Shown here: positions 14,801 to 27,000 of the stretch, piece by piece
Layout: every line of letters starts with the position of its first letter
Numbering within the stretch: the stretch's first letter is position 1
Source of the DNA: Lates calcarifer
Lineage: Eukaryota; Chordata; Actinopteri; Centropomidae
Assembly (NCBI RefSeq): GCF_001640805.2
Contig: NC_066833.1
Location: 17,554,553-17,618,552, forward strand
Direction of reading: 5' to 3'
Length of the DNA: 64,000 nucleotides
Notes under the pieces: generated by a model
What the model saw: only the letters and a program-made list of their open reading frames with translations
What the model was told of the DNA's origin: nothing
Databases searched by the model: none
Position numbers and translations under genes: made by a program

Positions 14801-17800
14801 TGGTTATGTCTAGGCACTCACCACGCTTGGTTAAGATTTATGAAAGATCATGGCCTGGTTTGACACACAAAAAAACACCATTCACAGTGATATCAGACAC
14901 AACGTGTTTCATTTAAATTCAGCCAAAACCACAATCTTTCACTAACCTTAATCAAAGTGCTTTTGTTACCTAAACGACGGGACAATGGATGCAAAACCCG
15001 ATCTCTCCTGTGACAATAGTGATCTTTGTATTCCTACCATCCACCCCAACCACCTACTTGCGACACTGTTGCTATTAATGAGCATCAAATGTGTATTAAA
15101 GTTAGAGACTGACTACATGTGGTCCCTTTAATAAAACAACAAATGCAGCTGAAAGACTAATTGCAGCTCTAAATAACTATGTTTGAAGATACTTTTTACA
15201 CAGAGTAGAGTATGATGGTAGAGTCACTTCTTACACCCTAGTGACCTGGAATAGTCGAATGAGTTCTCATACATCAATGACAACATAGGTTGTTTGTCAC
15301 TGCCTTCTAAAAGGGACCATGTGAATATTTTCTGATCTGGAGTTTTCTGCTGAGGACGGTGTCTTGTGTAGTTTGTACACTCTCACTATAGATTACAATT
15401 TGTGATCATCAGGTTTGCTATGGTGGTGCAGATAATTGCCGTAGTATAATTTCATTACTGCTCTACCTCAGTAGATGTGCTCCTTAATGTCTTGGTTTCA
15501 TAGTCAGTTCAGTTAAGACATATTAAAGAAAATAACACCATTAAAGGTGCATTTTGATCCTATTAAACCCCTCAGTTTCAACAGCAATAAAGTAGACTTC
15601 TCTTATGACTAAAATACAACAGTGTTTTACAGGGAGGTAAAATCCTGGAAATTTACCTCACAGTGCATTTGTTTTGGTCATGGGCCCTTTAATTAAGATA
15701 TACTTTCTAATTAAATAACAATATCTCATTAACTTTAATGGGGAAGAAAAAAATCCATGGCAACAGACAGGAATTATTGGCAGCCTGTCACCTAGACTTT
15801 ATTCTCCAGTTCCTCCAAAGAGCCGCGGTAGCTTGCAAACATAAGTATGGGCAGACAATTCCCCAATGAAAATAAACTAATTGTGGTATTTGAGATGGAT
15901 TACTCTAATCAATAGGCAATCATTCTTGATGCATTATTTCTAAAGATGAAAAAATGAAAATATCTACATTTTTAATTGACATGACATTTCTGAAATATAG
16001 ATATGACCTATTTTCCTGCACTTTCATGTGTAGGATTTTCCCCCATGGCCATTACTGTGAAGTAGGAACCCTGCTTTCCAGTGTGCTTGTGTGATCTCTC
16101 AGCCCCCTCATCTTGCGCCGTGCTCTGCTTCCTGCCCCCACCCCCCACTTTCTTTCATAACTGCTCTACATATAGAGCCTTAGCAGTGGCAAACAAACCT
16201 GGCTGACATTTCGTAACCCGGGGCTGTGAATTAAGAGAAAGGAGAATACCTGCTCACCTGACAGGCAAACATTTGTGCGGGAATCATTGGGCTCAGGTGG
16301 CTGTCAGGCAGGAGTTGAAGAAAAAAGACAAGACAGCACTGTAGTGAAACTGTAACACAGATTTGTAAGAGAGCTTTGACTCATTAGAATGAGAGAAATG
16401 CTTGCGTTATAAATGCTGACTGGGGCTACAAAGGCCGCATCTGCTCATTGTCCTCGTTAGACCACAATGAAGACAGAGGACATGGATGCTTGAGTATGAA
16501 TCTGGTTAATTGGAATTACATGTGTTAAGCATTTTTGTTTTTGTTGATAAATCAGCATCAATTTTTTTTGCAATATTAAACAATGAGCTCCGAAAGTAAA
16601 TAACAGTGAAATTCACCCTCATTAATGTTAACCCCCTCCAACTGAGTCCTCAGAGTGTTAATTACCATGTCTCCATATTTCCATGTATCCTCTGCAAATA
16701 GCACACCATCCTCTGACCTGTCCGTCCTCCTCTGCTCTCTGAACTCACACTGTCTTTCTCTCCCTCAATGTTTTTTATCCTACCATGATGAAACAGGCTG
16801 CTAACATCCCCCTGGTTTGCGAGCTGGGCATTGATAAGCTGTCCTTTGACGATTTCTCTCTGGACGTTGATGCCATGATAACGGCCGCTCTGAGGATGTT
16901 TATGGAGCTGGGCATGGTGCAGAAATTCAAGATTGACTATGAGGTAAGAGCTCTGACTTACTTTGTCTATTTTCCTTTGAATACTTGACTGAATTTGCCC
17001 AGAACACTGTTCCTTTGGTATCCTCGCAATGACCACTGACCCATGTGCTCATCTCTCTCTCTGACTTCCCCTCCAGACACTGTGCAGATGGCTGCTGACT
17101 GTCAGAAAAAACTACAGAATGGTCCTCTACCACAACTGGAGACATGCCTTCAACGTCTGCCAGTGCATGTTTGCCATGCTAACGGTAACTATAAGTAGAG
17201 CAATTTACAATTTACTAATTACAAACATTACTAAAAGCCCGGCACACAAGGAGGAGGTTGGTAGGAGTAAAGTGTAACAAAGCAAATTTACTCATATATG
17301 TTTGCTTTACTTGTTTTTTTTTATGTTACTTTCTACTTTTACTCTACTACATTTCAGTTACTACACTACATTTACCTGACAGTCACATTTAACATTTAAC
17401 AAGTTATTTCCCACTAAACCTCTCAGAAGTTTGGTTTCAGAGAGGTGAAACTATTCCAGATTGCACAAAGTTTTTTTCTTTTGTACCTCACATTATCTCC
17501 TCACATTATACAAGTGAGAGGTGTCACGTTATGATGCACAACTTCCTGTTATTGTCAAAAGTAGACAGTTCATGACACATCTCTGTTTGACCTGTGTTCA
17601 AATCACAGAGACCTAAATGATACTAACTATACAAACAGCCTATTCTGTGCAGAGCCAAACCAGAGATGTTTGTTTAAACACAGACCCCAAGAGAATTACT
17701 TCATGCAATTCCAGCAGGCCTTTACTTTATCAGGTCCTTGGGGCGACACACTCACACAGACACGCACGCTGTTGTACAAACAGCACAGTGTAGCTCTTTT

Positions 17801-20800
17801 AATCAAGCACAGCATTAATGCATGGTGTCCCATCTGAATTGATTATTGGCAGAGGGAAATGAAATAGTAGTGTGTAAGCTGTTCTGGGGCCCTCCACTCT
17901 CCTGCCATGTGTTTTAATGAGAGGGCCGTGCTATCTTTGCTGCTATCCCCACAATGACCTATAGTGACTCACTCAGCACATGGCCTCCAGAACCCATTCA
18001 TCCAAGCCATAAATCTCCCTGCATGACTGTTTTACTGCAGTCCCACTGGCATTTTAGGGAGATACTGTTTTTTTTCTTTTTAGGATGATGCTGCTATTGG
18101 AGTGTTTTCCATTTTTATTCAATGTACTCCGCAGAGTTTCATAGAATAAGAGAAAAACTGATGCAGCTGTGTGGTGTTCACAGTGTGTGTGTGTGTGTGT
18201 TTGTTTTCTTATTGGCCTCCTCTGTGTCAATCAGACGGCAGGCTTCCAGGAGACGCTGACAGAGGTGGAGATCTTAGCACTTATTGTAGGCTGTGTGTGC
18301 CATGACTTGGACCACAGGGGCACCAACAACGCTTTTCAGGCGAAGTAAGTGCTCCCTGTCTCTCTCTCCATCTCTCTGTCACATATTCACATAAACATGC
18401 TCCCTCCTACACACTGTTTATAGTGTATTTTCTGACCTGCAGCTGCCTGTAGCAGTTGAGCCCAGATCAGCAAGAGTCAAGTGGCAAGTTGTATAAGGCT
18501 TATATAAGGGTCTGCTCAATGAGGAGACTGTAAACAGTGCTGACTCTGAGCACATTAAGATTGAAATTAGTGACCTCTGCCCTCACTAAGGTTATTTAAG
18601 TAAACTAAAACCAAGATGAAAACCAGGTGGAAGACAGACATGATCATGAGCTGAACTAGGAACATTTTTGTATTTTCATCTGCAGGCTTAAATTATTATT
18701 TTTTTGTTGTTGTTATTGAACGTAAGTACATCACGAGTTGGTGCTATCCAGCTGACTGATTTGTTTTGGCCCCCATAAGCACCCATTTACAGGACCTCTT
18801 GAAATGCTGTTGTTGCCATTCTCATCACATTAGCTGTCAAAAATACTGGTAGAGTTTCATTTGTTAATGTTGAGCTAAATGGTCTGGATTTACATGAATG
18901 TTGATTGTCAGTTAGTTCAAAATTAGTTCAACAGCATTTTAAACTTTAAATAGAAATTTCAGTGACTATGAGGTTGTGCAGACTTTAAGTATTCATTTTT
19001 GTGTAATATCAATAGCATATAAACATTACAGGAATTATATCCTTTAGAGAAAACAATTAACTGAGGTCCGGAAGCATAAGTGGAACAGGTTTATTTTATA
19101 GCCGTACATTTGTACTTTGTTTTATTTAACCTATGAACAGCAACATTAACAGCAACAACATTGCAACAACTAGTTGAAAATATTCTAGAAAAAAAAACCT
19201 TTATCTTAACAATTTTTTAAGGCTGGGTAGCCTGTTGGCATTCACACACTTTGCTCAACTGTGATATTGCTGATAGCTAATTAGCAATCAAACTAATACA
19301 GCCTCTCCACGTCTCTTCTGACCAAATAGTTAATTTTACCACAGACACTGAAAGCAACCTGTTGTGACAACTTTAGGACTGTTAGTTAGCTAGACCCACT
19401 GGAACAGCATCCTCTCTGTGTACCAGGGCCTCTTGATTTACAAATTAAGCACCGGTAACAAGTCTAGCCAGCTAGATAGCTAACATTAGACTGCATTAGC
19501 TAACGCTAACAAGTTAGCTAACTAGCTTGGTAACGTTTACCTGTCACTCAGAAACGCTGCTGTCCCACAGATTGCGAACGCACCGGTTCAACAAATATGT
19601 GATTGTGGTAAATAATATTAACATATAAACATATTATGTAGTGTTAATATGTACCTAGGGTGGCCATATTTTGGTTTTCAAAAAAGAGGACACACATTAG
19701 TAGACACTAAGATAAGTTACCGGAATATAGATGCAGCATAAAAACAAATACACGTAAAAAGCATTATAAATACAACTCACCCTAACGCAGCAGCAGGCAG
19801 CATCAGCTCTTCAACAATGAAAGACTTCTTAGCCTTAGCAACACGGTTAGCAACGAAGTACGATGCTCTCAGTGCAGCTACACTTGCTGCTGTGGTGGTC
19901 CTGAAGACTTGCTTCTGTCCTCCTTGTTCACGTTTTTCTTTTTCAAAGAACTTGGGTTCCGGCTTGTCTTTTAACGCAGGGTGCTTTGTGTCCATGCGTC
20001 GAAGCAGTTTTGAAAGCTTCACTATCTCGTTTGATAGCCTGTTGCCGCATATTGTGAGAGGGGGCCTGGAGCATGTGAATCACCTGTCGCGATAAAGCCG
20101 TATACTAAGTAGGACTCCTGGTATTTCCCACTAAACTTTGTTTTTCTTGGAAGTCTTAGGCTTTTTTGCTGTCTCATCATTGGGCCTTTTCCCTTTTCAA
20201 AGACATTTGTTTTGTTTTGTTTTTTTTCTCATTGTAACTAGTTGGCTAACTGGCTTAATTTACCAGGCATCACAGCCATGACAAAAAGGTATGTGTCAAG
20301 CGGTATCAGGAGGCACAGACGGATATGATGGGCAGAGGTTCATTTTTCAAAATAAAACACCGCCCAGACTACAATAGTCAATAACATAAAATAATATAAA
20401 TTATTCATTCTTTCTGTGCGGCCCGGTACCAAATGATCCACGGCAGCGCTCACTCTCAAACACACTCTAAAGCTAAAAGCCAGTAATTTTATGCAAGCGC
20501 CATTGACTCATATTAAATTCAATGTGGTGGAGTACAGAGCTTTCCGACTCTAATACTAAAACTTGAACAGAAACCAACATAAATTGATCATTTGAAAAAA
20601 CTCATACAATTCAGCACACCAGGGCTATATGCATTCATTTTAACTATATTTTACTATTACTGTGGAAATGACGGACAAACTTAAACCAAAATAAAAACTG
20701 AAGGCAGTACTAAAATATAATAAAACAAACTACTGTAATATCCCAATCTTTAAAAACCTCGACCCACATGCCTCACTTTTAATACACAAGCTTCAGTTCT

Positions 20801-21004
20801 GGTATTTTTTCCTCCACATTAAATGATGTTCATATTCAGTGTTGAATGGTTGAATTTCAGCTGCAGTTTAGGTTATGGCTCTCCAGTTTCTTTTATTATT
20901 GAGCCGTAAGTTGGCGACAGCGTGCAGAGTGAATTGGTGAGGGAATTACAACAGACTCAGACTTTGTTTCTTAGTATGTGATTATGTCATCCCTCTTCTT
21001 GATT

Positions 21005-21060
<56 letters not shown>

Positions 21061-24000
21061 GTCAGGACGGGTTCAGCCCTTGCTCTGCTTTATGGGACCT
21101 CTGCTACATTGGAGCACCACCACTTCAACCATGCTGTTATGATCCTGCAGAGCGAGGTGCACTATGTTCCAGTGTCTGCTGCAATGCAGTTACCATGAAG
21201 ATTGACTGCATGTTGTATTTGTGCAATATATTTTATTTTATGATTCTAAATGCCATTTACAGCCGAGTTCTTAACCCTTTAACACCCTTACACCAACATA
21301 TTTCCAAGGTTCAGATGTTACTCTGCCGTATTTTGTGTTTAAATTAGTTTCATGACAGAGCTATAATGACAGCAAATAGTCAGTCAGAAATTTTTCAAAA
21401 GCTCAAAATGGTTCACTTCCATCAGGTGTCCCAGTGAGTCATTACATTGAGACAACATACACAATACCAGGACCCTGGATCTAGCTCACCAAAATGAAAA
21501 ATTTAATGTTAATGTCACTAACTTCTGTGCTTTTTAGTGCTATGACATGCCAAAAATGGCTGCTGTGAGAAAAATCTATTACTCTGCAGGTGGAACAACA
21601 TTAAAGTTGTGTACTTAAAGGAATAGTTTGACATTTTGGGCTGTCTTGCTAAGAGATAAATGGCATGTTAGCTTAGCTTAGCACAAAGACTAGAAACGGG
21701 GATAAACAGCTAGCCTGTATCTGTCCACAGGTTAAAAACAAAAATCAGTTTATCTGTAAATCTTGCTTATTTCATCCAAAAAAATATCAAAGGGTAAAAC
21801 TGACAAATTGTGGTTTTCCTGGATGTTATGTGTCGCACAGTTTTTATGTCCAGAGGCAGTGACTTCCCTGTCACCGTGAGGCTGGCAGCCAACCAGCTGT
21901 TTCCTCCTGTTTCCAGTCTTATGCTGCTGGTGGTGGATTCATCTTTAACAGGCAGATATGAGAGTGATGTTGATCTTCTCATCTGATTCTCAGCAAGAAA
22001 ACAAATGAGCTGTCTAAATATGTCTAAATATAATGTAACTTGTGCCTCTATTGTACCATTACAAAACCCTTGACTGGTTAATATGAGTACAGTTACTCCC
22101 ATGCATGCCACCTGTCCAGAATCAAAGTCATAGTCTTTCATACCATATCTCTCTCTTTATATTTTTAACCATGTAAATTAAACAAAATATTGAAGCCCAC
22201 TTTTCCTTAACAAAATTACCAACTGAGCCTGAAGGTAACCATGTGGCGCCTCTATGTCTGCTGTATATGAGCAGGTAAACAAATAGCTCATACTGCCCTC
22301 AAATCAATGTAATTACAGAGGCGATAGATTTGGTGGTAATTGGTTGAGAGAGACATTTTACCAGGTGACTGGGTTTGCATGAAGTCGTAATTAAAGACGT
22401 TTTGAGGGAGCCGCTGAGACAAGGCTTAGCAGGGTAGGTTCCAGTGGCTTCATTATCATGGTACTGACAACACAGTAAGCTGACAAATGTTTGCTTGGAA
22501 TATCATAATGGTTTCTGTTGATACTGGGGTTGAACTACCGCTGTCGTATTAGCATATAAATGAATAGTATGGCTAATTCAAGTAGAAGAGAAAGCTCACG
22601 ATTCCATCCTGCCAGCCTGCACGAACCATTAATTAAAATATAAACTTTTAAACGTCACTCACTCCCTTTGTACCTCTCATTCTCACTTCACTATTTTTCT
22701 TGCCTCCCTCCTTCATCCGCTCCAATTGTAAGAGAATGAGAGAAGTCGTATGTGTCTCTGCTGTTACATAGTTGAATATTTCATGAGCTGATGAATGGTG
22801 TGCTAAGCGAGTCTTTGGACTCAAATTGTCAGCGTTTAAAGAGGAAACAGTGGTCATCCAGTTTTAAAGCTCTAGTTTAATTTTTGAGGGTCGTTATCGT
22901 GCTGTCATTCTGGTCCTTCTCTGTTATTACCTCTTCATCTTCCATTTTCTCCACAGGCAACCTCTCCATCCTCTAGAGGAAGGTGTCTAAGTGGTGAATG
23001 AATGTATAATACAATGATGGGGGGAGGCCTGTTTTAATGATAGAGAGGCCTCAAGTGAGAGATGTTGCTTACTTATTAAGAGCTGCTTGGGAGCTGCTGG
23101 CTTCCCTCCTGCCCAGCAGAGATTCATTCAGTTTTATGATTGCTTTTTTTTAAACATCATAATGGTTTAATTGTGCATTCAGGCCTTTTCTAAGAAAGAC
23201 TCTTTGACATGTTGGAAATGCAAAATGACCCTGTGGTTTTCTCATGCACTATTCCATATGCTAAAAGACACTCAGTAGTTTACTGTATAGTGAGCAGTTA
23301 AGCAAGATTGTAGCCACGTATGAATCACTGTCATTTTGCATCATCACTGACAGCTGTAGTGTTGTATGACTGTAATTTTCATGTCTATTAAATGTGTCAA
23401 ATTGCACTATGGGACTGTAAGCAGAAAGTAGTGTGCATGCTATGGACATTACAACAGACTATATAATACCTGGTATTATGCATACCAGTGGTAGCTCACT
23501 CACACACTGTTTTGGCCCAATGGGACACTTGAATAGAACATGGCCATTTTAGTAACACCTTTTCTTTTCCCCTCCATGATGAGTGAAAATGTCTTTTAAA
23601 AAAGGCCTTATAAACTAAAACCAGAGCTGGCTTCAACAGCTCAATCTGATGTTCCACCTAAGGAAAACCTCCACTGAGCTACAGAATGATTACTCCAAAA
23701 GAAAAGTTCTTTTCTGGGGGCAAACTGTGAATAAAGTTGGATGACGGGTGGATTATTTGAGATAATTGAGAATAAAAATCAAATAATAGTAACTGACAAA
23801 TATTTTTAATCTTAAAAATACATACATTTAACAATAATTGCTGAAATTGTGGCAGAGACAGGTTAATGATCTATGAGAAGATGATAACAGACAGTACTGC
23901 CAGTAGTCTAAGCTCTTACTGAATGATATCAAATAATTAAATAACTATGAAAAAGGGCCTGGATTAAAGCTGTATAATAGATAATATGGACCTTTTGTTA

Positions 24001-27000
24001 AATACATGTTACCCATGCTGAGTGTAATCAATAATTCATCCAGGGACTGTAACCTGTTATTGCAGGCTCTGTGAGCAAAGTTAGAAAAAGGACATTTCTT
24101 CAGAAATTCTTCATTATGTCATCTCTGTATCTGTCTCCACAGGGTCACAATATCTTCTCCAACCTGTCGTCCACAGAGTACAGCAACCTCATGCAGCTGT
24201 TGAAACAGTCAATTCTGGCCACAGACCTCACACTTTACTTTGAGTATGTTCTGCTCAACACACACTGTTAAATCTCCTGTTTGCAAGACTCTGACTGTGT
24301 ATTTACACTGAACCAACAGTACTCAGCCTCCAGTGTTTACTGTAGGTTCTTAAGCCTTCTTTTAGGTAACACTGCCCCCTTGTGGATTTTATGTAATTTA
24401 CACCTGTATATACAGATGATGTTTATTATATCATCAGGAACAGAAACACCTTTTTTGAGCTGGTCAGCAATGGAGAGTACAATTGGAATGTGAAGGATCA
24501 TAGAGACATGTGCAGGTAATGCACCTAAGATTTTTTTGTACTCATAACTACATAAATAAATAGCAGATAAAATACAGCTGTTTATCTGATCTCCTCTCAG
24601 ATCCATGATGATGACAGCGTGTGATCTTGGTGCTGTCACTAAACCCTGGGAAATATCAAGAAAGGTGAGAAATAAACAGTAAAATCTCTCTATAAGTAAG
24701 AAGTCTGCATCTGTTCTAGCATCTGAGCTGAAAAGATCAACTGAAAGTTGATTAAGGACTATTTTGATAATCAATCGTTTTTGAAAGTAACTTCTCAAGA
24801 AAAAATACCATGAAATTCCCTAGTTCCAGCCTTAAAATTGTGGGGATTTGCTGCTATTCCTTGTCTCACTCCATTAGAAGCAGAATATATTTGGTTTTGG
24901 ACAAAACAAGCAAATTTGGTATCATCATCTTGGACTTGAAATTCCAACAGGCATTTCTCTTAATTTTCTGACATTTTATAGTTCAAACAATTAATTGACA
25001 AATTGAGAACATAATTAGCAGATAGAATGATAATGATAATAAGACTTAGTTGCAGTCCTAAATCAATCTTTTCTATCTGTCTTCGGTCTCAGGTGGCAGA
25101 GTTGGTGACCAGCGAGTTCTTCGAGCAGGGCGACAGAGAGAGATCGGAGCTGAAGCTCACGCCCTCTGTGAGTACATCGAAACTATCTCTGGTTCAGTGC
25201 TTTTTGCAGTTTGGTTCACCTCCATGACCTCCACAAGCTGATGATGCTGAAGATTTATATTCTCAGCAGTTCCAAACATACTGACTGCGTAGGAAACATG
25301 AGAGCTTGTGTCTCCTGGTGTAGAGAAAAAGTGTATTGTCAGCTTGACTGCTCCACAGCCTCACTGCTGTGCCAAGAGCAAAAACTGTGGACCATGTAAT
25401 AATCATTCTTAAAAAGAAAAAAAAAAAACAAAAAACTCCTGCCTGAGAAAATAAACATCTTTACTTCTCTCATACAGGTGTGAAAATAGCATGATAATAA
25501 TACTAATAACAGCAGCCTAATTCATTACGTGCTAATACCGTCCTCAAAGCCACAGCAGAGGAGTACTGTCTGTTTGATTGAGGAGCTTTGAAGGCTGAAC
25601 TGTGTTGCAAGTTCTTAAAGTGGGGAGAAGGAGACAACAGCTTTCTGCGTGCAATTAATGGCTGTTGACTAATCGAGCCAGGCCACATTGCCTCCCCTGT
25701 GAAATAACTAATGCAGTAGCCTCTGGTCTGCCACTTGTGTCAAACCTTTAGCACTCTGTGTGTGGGTGTTGGAAATTAAATATTAACTTCTAAGTCGTAG
25801 CCCAGTAACTATCTCTGAAGCACAGCCTCAGTGGAGCCTCTTAAGTTCAGGCTGCAAAAGAATGAAGGAGAATAGAAAATGTACATGACTTAAACTCAGT
25901 TGTTTTGAGAACTGAGGGAGAATTTTCTTTAACCAAAGCAGTAAGAGCAGCACTTTAGGGACTGTAAGCCTGACTTGTAACCTTACAGTAAGCACAATGT
26001 ATGTCTCGTATGTCTCTTTTGTTTCTCCAGTGAGTGCACAAATGTAGCTGTACATAAATTCTGTCTGTTTTGTTTCAGGCCATCTTTGATCGGAACAGGA
26101 AGGACGAGTTGCCAGGGCTTCAGCTGGAGTGGATTGATGGAATTTGTGCGCCGCTGTACGAGGTATTGCTCAGACCTTCACTGCTCTCCGGCCTTCGCTG
26201 TGTCGTGCTTGCCACACATCCGCCTCTGACATCAGTAGTTGCTGTCCTTCCTCAGCTATTGTACCACCACCCCCCACCTCCATTGACGCCAGCAATGAAC
26301 TTGTCACCAACAAATGTGACTTTCTTTGCAGCCAGATTTCTCATTGAAAAAAAAAAAAGAAGCTTTTTTTATATTGAAAGCTCTGAAACAACTTCAAGGT
26401 TTCATCCTGTTCTTTTGAGCATAGAAGAATGAGTGTGCACTTTCTGACTGCAAGAAAAGCTCCAGAGGTAGTGGAGTGTGTGAATAGAGTTGTGATGTTA
26501 GTCAGGTTAAATCCCCTCAGTAAGACAGTGTACTTTGGGCTTCACTGCACAGTAATGAAATAAGGACTGACTATTGACTGCATGCTTTTCTTCTGAGATG
26601 CACACAGAAAAACAGGCTGGTTTTATTGTGAGATCCCAGCAGAGCAAACATTAGGGTCAGCGTTAGGGCTATAGTGATTATCTTCGAGGGATTTAATGGA
26701 AATCTATACAGTGTCCTTGCTTGTATAGTAAAGTGTGTGTGTGTGTGTGTTTCCGACTGACGTCAAGAGAGATTCACCTGCCCCTCCCACTGCTGGCAGC
26801 AGTGGCTGTGTGGGAGGAAAACGAAGGCTGAATTACTGAGGAGATCAGGTCTGTTAAGTGATGAGGCGTGTTGAAGGCAAATTCATGAAAGTCCAACAGA
26901 AGAGGAGTTGTGAAAGGAGTCAGGAATAAAACAGTTCATTCATTCTTGCAGCACTGGGTGATCACTCTGCTTTTGTACTGTTAGGCCTCCTTTCTTTTTA

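Larger units (their letters stand above)
18345..21065 (+). other. pde11a: pde11a intron after exon k
   Basis: Holds the degraded hAT element (19655-20460) and ends in the long TG tract against the next exon. Near 19450-19540 there are repeated GCTAGCTAAC-like words of the kind common in fish DNA. Confidence 0.7.

Noticed and set aside
16662..17145. Minus-strand open frames over pde11a exons i and j
   Set aside because: Antisense shadows of conserved coding exons.
24337..24798. 153-codon open frame on the minus strand
   Set aside because: It lies antisense over two conserved pde11a exons; its openness follows from the coding strand and it matches no family.
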